Below, in pieces: positions 12,301 through 24,300 of a stretch of DNA of 64,000 nt (position 1 is the stretch's first letter; each line of letters starts with the position of its first letter). The DNA lies in assembly GCF_032854445.1 (NCBI RefSeq), contig NC_088299.1:3263001-3327000 (forward strand), read 5' to 3'. The notes under the pieces are model-generated. The model was not told where the DNA came from and did not search any database. It worked only from the letters and a program-made list of their open reading frames with translations. Position numbers and translations under genes: made by a program. The DNA is from Liolophura sinensis (taxonomy: Eukaryota > Mollusca > Polyplacophora > Chitonida > Chitonidae).

Positions 12301-15300
12301 TGGGACCTCACTTATTGTGAAACTGTCAATGGGACATTGCACATGTGGGACCTCACTCATGGTGGAACTGTCAATGGGACGTTGCACATGTGGGACCTCA
12401 TTAATGGTGGAACTGTCAATGGGACATTGCACATGTGGAACCTCACTTATTGTGAAACTGTCAATGGGACGTTGCACATGTGGGACCTCACTTATTGTGA
12501 AACTGTCAATGGGACATTGCACATGTGGGACCTCACTCATGGCAGAACTGTCAATGTGACATTGCACATGTGGAACCTCGCTCATGGTGGATCTGTTAAA
12601 GGGACGTTGCAAATGTGGGACCTTACTTTTTGCGGAACTGTTAAATGGGACATTGACCAAGGGGTGCAATTGTTCAGCACACAAATGCACATGTGGGACC
12701 TCACTCATGGTGGAACTGTCAATGGAACATTGCACATGTGGGACCTCACTTATTGTGGAACTGTCAATGGGACGTTGCACATGTGGAACCTCACTCATGG
12801 TGGATCTGTTAAAGGGACATTGCACATGTGGGACCTCACTCGTTGCGGAACTGTTAAATGGGACATTGACCAAGGGGTGTAATTGTTCAGCACACAAAGG
12901 CACATGTGGGACCTCACTCATGGTGGAACTGTCAATGGGACATTGCACTTGTGAGACCTCACTTATTGTGGAACTGTCAATGGGACGTTGCACATGTGGG
13001 ACCTCACTTATTGTGAAACTGTCAATGGGACATTGCACATGTGGGACCTCACTCATGGTGGAACTGTCAATGGGACGTTGCACATGTGGGACCTCACTTA
13101 TTGTGGAACTGTCAATGGGACGTTGCACATGTGGGACCTCACTTATTGTGAAACTGTCAATGGGACATTGCACATGTGGGACCTCACTCATGGTGGAACT
13201 GTCAATGGGACGTTGCACATGTGGGACCTCATTAATGGTGGAACTGTCAATGGGACATTGCACATGTGGAACCTCACTTATTGTGAAACTGTCAATGGGA
13301 CGTTGCACATGTGGGACCTCACTTATTGTGAAACTGTCAATGGGACATTGCACATGTGGGACCTCACTAATGGTGGAACTGTCAATGGGACGTTGCACAT
13401 GTGGGACCTCACTCATGGTGGAACTGTCAATGGGACATTGCACATGTGGGACCTCACTCATGGTGGAACTGTCAATGGGACATTGCACATGTGGGACCTC
13501 ACTCATTGTGGAACTGTCAGTGGAACGTTGCACATGTGGGACCTCACTCATTGTGAAACTGTCAGTGGGACATTCCACATGTGGGACCTCACTTATTGTG
13601 GAACTGTCAATGTGACATTGCACATGTGGGACCTCACTCATTGGAACAGTAAGTGGGACATTGCACATGTGGGACCTCACTCATTGTGTAACTGTCAATG
13701 GGACATTGCGCATGTGGGACCTCACTTATTGTGAAACTGTCAATGGGACTTAGCACATGTGGGACCTCACTCATGGTGGAACTGTCAATGGGACATTGCA
13801 CATGTGGGACCTCACTCATGGTGGAACTGTCAATGTGACGTTGCACATGTGGAACCTCACTCATGGTGGATCTGTTAAAGGGATGTTGCACATGTGGGAC
13901 CTCACTCGTTGCGGAACTGTTAAATGGGACATTGACCAAGGGGTGCAGCTAACGCTTGGTCCTGTGGAGTCATGCGTATGTGTTGGCCACAGAGCAATTA
14001 CTTTCATAAAATACAGTATGAGAACAAATGGTTAATATAACAGTGTAAAACAGAAATGTTTTTGCTTTATAATGAAAAATTTGTTGATAGATGATTTGTT
14101 TCTACTGATCATTTATTCCTCTTTTAAACAAACTTGTACTGAATCAGAATGTTGGGTGCATCCAGCTTTGTACTGATTGATAACATCTACACTGTTGTAG
14201 TGCAAACCATATCCCCAGAAGCGGCGCTCTACGAGACTTGCTACGTGACAGCCCACAAGGGCGCATGCAGAGCTGGAGCCTTCCATCATACAGGTGGGAC
14301 CCTAGGCCTTTCACTCTGAAGTACTCCACACTAGAGGAAGCTAGTACTCTAAATCATCAACCTTTTCAACCACCAAAGCACTTTTTAAAATGGAATTTAT
14401 GCATACAATTATTATGAAAATGAGGTTAAAATGATTTTTTTGTGTTTTTAAATATGCAAGATTCATAAAACTGTGCAAATTATTTCTCTACACTCTATAG
14501 GTCTCTCAGAATGTTTCAAAATATTGGTTGCAGAGGCAGTTGAAAAGGTTGAAGAATTAGGGTACTTGCTCTGTGAATGAATGGGTATGGAACACTGAAG
14601 TAGTGGTTAGTCACCACATTCACAGTTAATGGGAAAAACAACCAATGAACGGGAATAGTAGATGCCTGCTATAGGTGTGCTAGAGGTGAGCCAGTAGTAT
14701 GCTCCAACAATATTTAGCCTGGCTGGTAGCTTTATTTCCAACTTGATGCGTGTATAAAAGGGTATTATAATTTAACAGAAGTAGCTATACAATTTGCTGT
14801 GTGTAGAATGGATCTGTGATGGCAGCAAGCATCGATCATGCATACTTGTAGAAAAATTCAACCATCATCAATTGCCATAATAAATTCCTGGTATCTTTTC
14901 ATCACAACTTTCCTCAAATTTAGCTATTGAGTTTTGGAGACCACCAGAAATTCAGTTAGACGAGATGACATGTTTGATTATATGATTATTGTATTTCAAC
15001 TTAAGATTGGAATGTTAAAGCGCACTTCATAAAGGCCTTCCAGTGATAATTTTGATGCCAGCACTGAAGTTTTTTGGATAAAAGAAATTGATTAAACTTC
15101 AGAAGAAAATCCAATAATGTGGATGGATCAAGCATAATCAGTCATTTGAAGAAAGTGGAACTTCAGGTGAAATGCAGTTAATCTGATTTACATTGATGCT
15201 TGTCAAGTCTCCGTTACCTGTGCATAGCACTGTAGTACGGTGCTCACAAATGGTTTTGTTCTTGTGAACTACAGGAATGCTGATAGCGACAGGTTCAGAA

Positions 15301-18300
15301 GATGCCTCCATTAAGGTAAATCTTCCAATCTTGTTGCTGTAGTCATATAATGGCTCACTCAATAGCTCTATGTATTATTTATACATGTATATGGTAGATG
15401 ACCTAAAATCCCCCCCCCCCAAAAAGTGCATATTTTGAGGTAAATAATTGTCACTAAATATTAGTTTTGGTGCCGAAATTTTTTTCCCTCTAGGATATGA
15501 TCCTGCCTTACAAACAAACTTGAGAATACCTTTCTAAGATCAATTCAACTCCCTGAATCGGGTAAAATGTGTAACTTATTAATGGGGGGGGGGGGGAATT
15601 TTAGTGTATTTACCATATCTATTATGGTTGAGCATTAGCCAGTTTATACATGCATCTGTGTTATAACTTTTCAGGAATAAACTATGTAAGAATGAAAACA
15701 AACAAATAACAAAATTTTCAACCAGTCATGCTAACGATCCAGGGAAAAATTTGTGCCCCTCACATGGACCAATTTGTATCAGTTATTGTGTTGGCTTCCA
15801 ATAATTGTTATTTTGGGTTTGTGATATCTGTACAAACAACTTGCTAACATTTGATGTTTTTAGATTCTTGATGTGGAACGTATGTTGGCTAAGAGTGCTA
15901 CCCCTGCAGAGATAATCGCCATGGAAACCCCCCAACAGACAATGGAGAATCACCCAGTTATTCGCACATTGTACGACCACAACGCTGTAAGTGTGGCACT
16001 GCGAGAAATATTCACAAAACGCTCCAAATTCTAAAGGGGGGTACTTGTAAGAGAATGAGTTTTTACTTGGTGATCGTGTATTCATTGGCCAAACAATTCA
16101 TACGTCTACAGGGAGTGTGATTTAGTTCAGTGACTAAGGCGTGCGTCTCGTAATCACAAGGTACTTGTAAGAAAATGAGTTTTTACTTGGTGATCGTGTA
16201 TTCATTGGCCAAACAATTCATACGTCTACAGGGAGTGTGATTTAGTTCAGTGACTAAGGCGTGCGTCTCGTAATCACAAGGTACATGTAAGAAAATGAGT
16301 TTTTACTTGGTGATCGTGTATTCATTGGCCAAATAATTCATGCGTCTACAGGGAGTGTGATTTAGTTCAGTGACTAAGGCGTGCGTCTCGTAATCACAAG
16401 GTACATGTAAGAAAATGAGTTTTTACTTGGTGATCGTGTATTCATTGGCCTAATAATTCATGCGTCTACAGGGAGTGTGATTTAGTTCAGTGACTAAGGC
16501 GTGCGTCTCGTAATCACAAGGTACATGTAAGAAAATGAGTTTTTACTTGGTGATCGTGTATTCATTGGCCAAATAATTCATACATCTACAGGGAGTGTGA
16601 TTTAGTTCAGTCACAAAGGTGTGTGTTTCGTAATCACAAGGTACATGAGAGTTCAATCCTGGCCTTGGACAGAGAATTTACAGATTGCGCCGCTCTCACT
16701 GCTCATATTGACCTCAGTAAACCAGTTGACAGTCAGCCCACAATGTTGCTTGTTGGGCATTTTGCAAAGTCTAACATTTGTGGAAGAACAACATTCAAAT
16801 GCATGCAAATCTGCTTCCTAATTGGGAAAGTTTATGAAAAGCTTGGCACGGTGGTTTACCCGAGGAAATCCCTTTTCCTCTACCTACAATGGTGACAGCC
16901 ATTGTATAAGTGGAAAATTCTGAAGTGTAATATTTATTTTTTTATTTAATTGATGCTTTTCTCTGTACTCAAGAATATGTCACTTATATGACGGTAATAA
17001 CCATTTTGGTAGAAGGAAACCGGGCAGAACCCTGAGGAAACCCACGACCATCCGCTGGTTGCTGGAAGACCTCCCCACTTACGGCTGGAGAGGAAGTCAG
17101 CATGAGCATGATCTGAACTTGAACTTGCATTGGTGAGAGGCTTCTTGGTCATTAAGCTAGGCTAGCAAGGGGAAACCCACAACCATCCGCAGGTTGCTGG
17201 CAGACCTTCCCACTTACGGCTGGAGAGGAAGTCAGCATGAGCATTAGCTGAACTTGAACTTACATTGGTGAGAGGCTTCTTGGTCATTAAGCTAGGCTAG
17301 CACGGGGAAACCCACAACCATCTGCAGGTTGCTGGCAGACCTTCCCACTTACAGCCAGAGAGGAAACCAGTGATAGCTGAACTTGAACTCACAGTGACTG
17401 CATTGATGAGAGGCTCCTGGGTCATTACGCTATGGTAGCGCGGGGAAAGCCATGACCATCCGCAGGTTGCTGGCAGATTTTCCCTCTTACGGTTGAAGAG
17501 GAAATGAGCTGAACTTGAATTCACAACGACTGCATTGGTGAAAGGCTGCTAGGTCATTATTCTGCGCTAGCGCAGAAGAAACCCATGGCCATCCACAGGT
17601 TTCTGGCAGACCTTCCCACTTTCAGGTGGAGAGGATGCCAGCATGGGCTGAACTTGAACTCACAGCGACCACCTTTGTGAGAGGTTCTTGGGCCATCAAC
17701 GCTGCGCTTGCGGGCTAACAACCTCAGCCACGGAGGCCCCGCTCCATGTTCATTTAGTGTTGAGTAACAATGAATCGGTCGTACATCTAAGGTAAGTCAA
17801 GGTCATTTTTCTTTTATATGGTTATTATAAATCATGGGTTTTGTTTTTTTTAGACATTTGTCATGTTGCTGTTCTCAGGAAGTGACGTGCATCGACTTTC
17901 ACCCAGTACATCAGATCCTTGCTTCAGGTAGCAAAGATTACAGTGTCCGCTTCTTCGAGTTTTCAAAACCCTCCGTTAAAAAGGCCTACAAAAGCATTCA
18001 AGTAAGTAACATCTTTTTTGCCCAGATTTCCGAGAATATAACTTGTTGAGAGTTTTGTATACCATGGTTTTGCTCTTTGCCATAGGTGTCATTATTATTA
18101 AAAATAAGATATTTTTATTAAAAATTAAATATTGACATTTTTCAATGTAATGTACATGTACAGTATATTGTCTCATCTGAAGAGTTGAGTCTTTTTCAGT
18201 TTTCTCTCTGGGTCTAGCATATCTTGTCAAAATCTGATTTACAGTCGAGAAATATATTTATCACGAGATATATTCTCTATTTCCAGGAAGCTGCAATTGT

Positions 18301-21300
18301 TCGCTGTTTGTCATTTCATCCATCTGGGGAGTTTTTATTGGTTGGAACTCAACATCCCACAAGTGAGCAGTTCAGGAAGGGCAATAACTCTTGTCACATT
18401 GTCATTCTTCTAATGTATATCCAACACATTACCTACCTGTAAAACAAGTTAGTCTATAAAGTGATGTGATCTTTTGTTCTTTTGTATAACACAACACTGT
18501 TTCTCTATAATTGTGCTCATTAAATAGTGAGGTTGATGGTGCTTGTAGGGCCATTTACACGGGTTTTAGTGAACGTTTCTTATCTGTGGTAAGATATCGT
18601 AGGTCTTCTTAAATTTCCGTGAGGTAACCTGTTTTGACACGCACAGTTGTTTCTCTAAAACTACCCAGGTGTAACCATTAGTCATATCTGTTAACCTTGT
18701 TTTCTATTCATTCACATGCCTGTAGTGGGTGATGCAGGAAATATATTACATATTTTGACACGCACAGTTGTTTCTCTAAAACTACCCTAGTGTAACCATT
18801 AGTCATATCTGTTAACCTTGTTTTCTATTCATTCACATGCCTGGATTAAATGTTTGAGTACACCAATCAGTCGATCAATGAATCTTTATTTATTTGATAA
18901 TTAGATTGACCAATAGGTGAAATGAATGGGTGTTTCCTTTTTTTTATAGTCTGTGGTACATATTTGTATATGGGGCATCTGGAGGTTAAGGGAGACCTTT
19001 GAATTTTATTTCCGAAACCTTTACATGAAACTTCTGCGCAAAGTTATCAATTCTGAAGCATGAACTTATCCCAGTCATTCGTGACATTTCATTTGAAATA
19101 CAATCACTGTTCAATCAAGTTAATTACCTCTAAATGAGCGTACATATATGAGTCCATCTTAAGTCTTGCTCTTATGGCCTTATTTGTTGCAGTTCGGTTA
19201 TACGATGTGAACACATTCCAGTGCTATGTCGCCAATAATCCAGCAGAGCATCACAAAGGCCCCATAACTTCTGTAAGGAACTAAAGCAGTCCATTTGGCC
19301 AGTTCCACACATTTCACTTATTTTTTATACCTTTAGCTCTAGAGAAGTTTTAGCCATAGCTGTTTTTGTAATTCTGGAAAGTATTGTCCAACGTTCATGT
19401 TTGGTCTATTTTATGGTTTGTCAGAAATTGTAATTATGAAATCCGTTGATGTCGTTCTTCATTAATGTCAGAAGTCATTGTAAAAGGGATAATAAGATGT
19501 AAAGGTGGTGACAGTCAAGAAATTTGGTAGACTTTCGCTCTATGCAACTAGTTTGGCCGTAAAAAAAAATGTAGCAAGCAACAAATCCATGAATCCTTAG
19601 TAAACTTGGCTGACCAGTTTGAAAGTTAGATGGAAATTCATTAGCATACACGATCAACTAAATGGCATTCTATTGTGTAGGTGAATAATTGGCGTTACTA
19701 TGTAGTAAAACATATCTCACAGATAAAAACATCAATCTCTCTGTTGTTGATCCAGGTAAAGTACTGCTCCAGCGCCAACCTGTACGCCAGCAGTTCCAAA
19801 GATGGAGATATCAAACTGTGGGACGGTGTCAGCAACAAATGTATCAACACATTCCACAAGGCCCACGAAGGCCATGAAGTTTGCTCTGTGGTCTTCTCCA
19901 GAAACTCAAAGGTAGGCTCAACCTGCGGTTTGTCATGGATTTCTCCTCAGACTCTGCCCAGTTTCCCCCCACCATAATGCTGGCTACTGTCGCGTAAGTG
20001 AAATATTCTTGAGTATGGTGTAAAACACCAATCAAATAATTAAATAAATTCTGTGTGACTAAGGAAAAAGCATAAAATTGAAATGTTGTGTACTGGGAAG
20101 GAATGCAATCTCCAGTCTCCGTGGTACAATTTCTCAAGAACAGATTTAACATTGAACAAGAGAAAAGAAAATAGTTTCTTCCAAATATGGTTAAGCAACT
20201 CGGCTCTGAGTTTTCATGGATAGCTCAAATTTAAAACTAAAATTATTCCCATGACTGAGTTGCTCTTATTGTCTGCTTTTTAGAATTCTGTTGATTCTGT
20301 TGTTTTGAAGTTTATTGGAAATAAGATTATATATGATACTGGAAAAATTTTTCATGGCATTTATTTGCCTTGAAAAACAAGAAATGTTTTGATCGAAATA
20401 TTAGATCATTGACCATATATGTGTTTTATGAAATGAGGCCCACTTTTTTGACACTCAAATTGAATGTTACATACACTTAACATTAATACAGTGCTTACCT
20501 AGTATATCAGGTGGGCATAAAAAAAATGGGCCGTACTTTGATGCTGCATTGCTCCATTATCCTTTGTTCAAACCCTTTCAAACTTTAGACATTCAAATGA
20601 CACGATTTTGTTAATTTACTGACCAGTTTCAAGGTCATAGTTTGAGTAATCTGTACACAGGGTTAAAATGAAAACATAGCCTCAGAAAAACACGTTCCGG
20701 TGACCCATATTGCATCTCCTGTCTGGTGTCATGACTGAGCGCACGCTGCACCTGTGTGACACGTGTCAATCAAGTGTCGTCTGGAAAAGTTGACTGGCTC
20801 TAGTGTCAGGGAAACCCTTCTGCCAGAAAGGCACAAATTTTGCTGAATCAAGATGGTTTTCTTTGCGGCAGACAAGGAATTGATCACATTTTCAAGTAAA
20901 ACAAGGTAGAACATCATTTTGAAATGTCCAGAACATGCGTATTTTTATTTTGGTCCCATGAACAAAAATGCTAAAGAATGAAAATGAAATTTGGTGTGTA
21001 TACTTAGGACATAATGGCTTTTGAGTTCATGCCAAAGTTCATCAGTCATTTGGCAAAGTTCATCAGTCACTTGGCAAAGTTCGTCAGTCACTTGGCAAAG
21101 TTCATCAGTCACTTTGCAAAGTTCGTCAGTCACTTGGCAAAGTTCGTCAGTCACTTGGCAAAGTTCATCAGTCACTTTGCAAAGTTCGTCAGTCACTTGC
21201 CAAAGTTCGTCAGTAACTTGCCAAAGTTCAACAGTAACTTGCCACTGGACGAATAGTGAACCCAGACTAGCACGGATCAGTTTCTGCCATCCATAAAACT

Positions 21301-24300
21301 GACGGTTGAATATGATGAACAACAATCAGATAAATAAATGCTGTCACTTGATTTGGCTATTTCAGTATATCCTGTCCAGTGGTAAGGACTCCATGGTGAA
21401 ACTGTGGGAGTTGTCAACAAGCCGTTGCCTGATCATGTATACAGGTGCCGGGGCCACTGGGAGACAGGAACACAGAACCTCGGCCGTCTTCAATCACACA
21501 GAGGACTACGGTAAATGCAGTAACATCTCCATGGTTACAAAGACGTTCTTAGGACCATGGATTCAGAAATCAGGGTGTATCATTTCCAATTTTCTTTTAC
21601 ATATATTTTTCCGATCAGGACACTGTGACACTTTCTGGCTAAACTGTGTAGGACGAGTTTTTTTTGGCCTATCGGATGGACGTTTCTTATGAAGCTGCCC
21701 AGAGTTCAGTATGCTGGATTTGTCTTGTTAACATTATATGCAACTGCAGATATTTATGTATGTATGCCTGGATTTTTGTGTCGCATGAGGAGTCATTAGG
21801 TGTGTGTACATATAAGGTGTCTTCCAGTAACATTATACTGGCGTTGGACAAACCAGTCGTGTCTCCTCTCAGTACCGAGTGCCAAGTGAGACAGCAACAA
21901 GTACCATTTTAAAGTATTTGGTATGATCTGACCTGGGTTTGATCTCTGAACTCCCCACTTCAAGGCAAACGCTCTTAACATCGGTTCCATATATTTATAA
22001 CTAATTCATTCTAATACATGTGCCCATCTTTTGTTGGGGACGGGCATGAAGATCATGGCTCTCTAAGCATAGAAAAGTTTCTCAAAGTTCTAAACTGCTA
22101 TGTTTGCCTTACGCAAGTTAAGCTATATGCAGGCTGAGTGGATAGCATGGTAGCACACCGCAATGTCCCAGGAGCCCCTCACCAGTGCGATTGCTGTGAA
22201 TGGGCTTCTTGTCTGGAGGTACATGGGAAGGTATAACTAGTACGCGTCACTGTTGATATTATGCCAATACCAAAGGCTGAAGAAACACATTTTTATAGGG
22301 AGAATGTATTGTGTTTCAGTTCTGTACCCAGACGAGAAAACAACCAGTCTCTGCTGTTGGGATTCCAGAAATGCTGAACGACAAAAACTGCTGGCTTTGG
22401 GTGAGGAGTTTTTATGAATTGCAAGAGGCGAAGTGTTTTCTAGTGCTGCCTGTCCTGTGTCTGTTTGTAAGAGGAAGAGTGTTTGTTAGTGCCACATGCC
22501 ATGTGTCTGTTTGTGAGAGGCGTAGTGTTTGTTAGTGCCACATGCCATGTGTCTGTTTGTGAGTGTTTTCTAGTGCAGCCTGTCCTTTATCTGTTTGCAA
22601 GAGGAAGGGTGTTTGTTAGTGCCACCTGTTATGTCTTTTTGCGAGAGGAAGTGTTTGTTAGTGCCACCTGTCGTGTCTCTTTGCGAGAGGCGTAGTGTTT
22701 GTTAATGCCACCTGTCCTGTACCTGTTTGCAAGAGGAAGAGTGTTTGTTTGTGCCACGTCATGTCTGTTTGTGAGAGGCATAGTGTTTGTTTGTGCAACA
22801 TGTCATGTTTGTTTGTGAGAGGCGTAGTGTTTGTGCAACATGTTTTGTGTCTGTTTGTGAGAGGCATAGTGTGTGTTCGTGCCACATGCCTGTTTGTGAG
22901 AGGCGTAGTGTTTGTTAGTGCCACCTGTCGTGTCTTTTTGCGAGAGGCATAGTGTTTGTCAGTGCCCCCTGTCCTGTGTATGTTTGCTAGTGACGTAGTG
23001 ATTGCTAGTGCCACATGCCATGTGTCTGTTTGTGATAGGAGTAGTGTTGTTTGTGCCGCATGGCATGTGTCTGTTTGTGAGAGGCGTAATGTTTGTTAGT
23101 GCCACATGCCATGTGTTTGCAAGAGGTGTGGTGTTTGCTAGTGCCACATACCATGTGTCTGTTTGTGAGAAGCGTAGTGTTGTTTGTGCTGCATGGCATG
23201 TGTCTGTTTGTGAGAGGCGTAGTGTTTGTTAGTACCACATGCCATGTGTTTGCGAGAGGCGTAGTGTTTGTTAGTGCCACATGCCATGTGTCTGTTTGTG
23301 AGAGGCGTAGTGTTTGTTAGTGCCACATGCCATGTGTCTGTTTGCGAGAGGCGTAGTGTTTGTTATTGCCACATGCCATGTGTCTGTTTGCGAGAGGTTT
23401 AGTGTTTGTTAGTGCCACATGCCATGTGTCTGTTTGCAAGAGGCATAGTGTTTGTTATTGCCACATGCCATGTGTCTGTTTGTGAGAGGCGTAGTGTTTG
23501 TTATTGCCACATGCCATGTGTCTGTTTGCGAGAGGCGTAGAGTTTGTTAGTGCCACATGCCATGTGTCTGTTTGCGAGAGGCGTAGTGTTTGTTATTGCC
23601 ACATGCTATGTGTCTGTTTGCGAGAAACGTAGTGTTTGTTAGTGCCACATGCCATGTGTCTGTTTGTGATAGGCATAGTGTTTGTTATTGCCACATGCGA
23701 TGTGTCTGTTTGCGAGAGGCGTAGAGTTTGTTAGTGCCACATGCCATGTGTCTGTTTGTGAGAGGCGTAGTGTTTGTTAGTGCCACATGCCATGTGTCTG
23801 TTTGCGAGAGGCATAGTGTTTGTTAGTGCCACATGCCATGTGTCTGTTTGTGAAGGGGTAGTGTTTGTTATTGCCACATGCCATGTGTCTGTTTGCGAGA
23901 GGCGTAGTGTTTGTTAGTGCCACATGCCATGTGTCTGTTTGTGAGAGGCGTAGTGTTTGTTAGTGCCACCTGTCGTGTCTATTTGCAGAGCAGTATCAAA
24001 GAAAGTAGTTCTCGAGGGTTATATTATGTCATTGCCCAGTTGATTGATGAAGCGATCAGTTTCATTTACTTAGCATTACCTCACCTACAAAGCTGACCGT
24101 CATTATATTTGTAGGTAACGTATTCTTAAGTATGTGTAAACCGCAATATCACCTATCAGATGAGCATTTGTTAAAGGAAGACCACAATATTTATAACAAT
24201 GTCTGTATTCCAAGTGTTATGTGTGCTTTAGTGTTTACAGTTGTAAGCAAAGGCATTTCACAATGGAAATAATTGTGATCAATTGCCAGGTCCTGGAAAG

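Noticed and set aside
11578-13680. A 700-codon open frame on the - strand as a protein gene
   Set aside because: It is composed entirely of the 45-bp repeat in a CSTF1 intron, has no non-repeat domain, and its openness follows from a 3n period. Kept only as an observation.
22311-23326. Numerous frames on both strands over the intron 12 array
   Set aside because: Byproducts of the 46-bp repeat. Only 22320-22400 is coding (CSTF1 exon 12).
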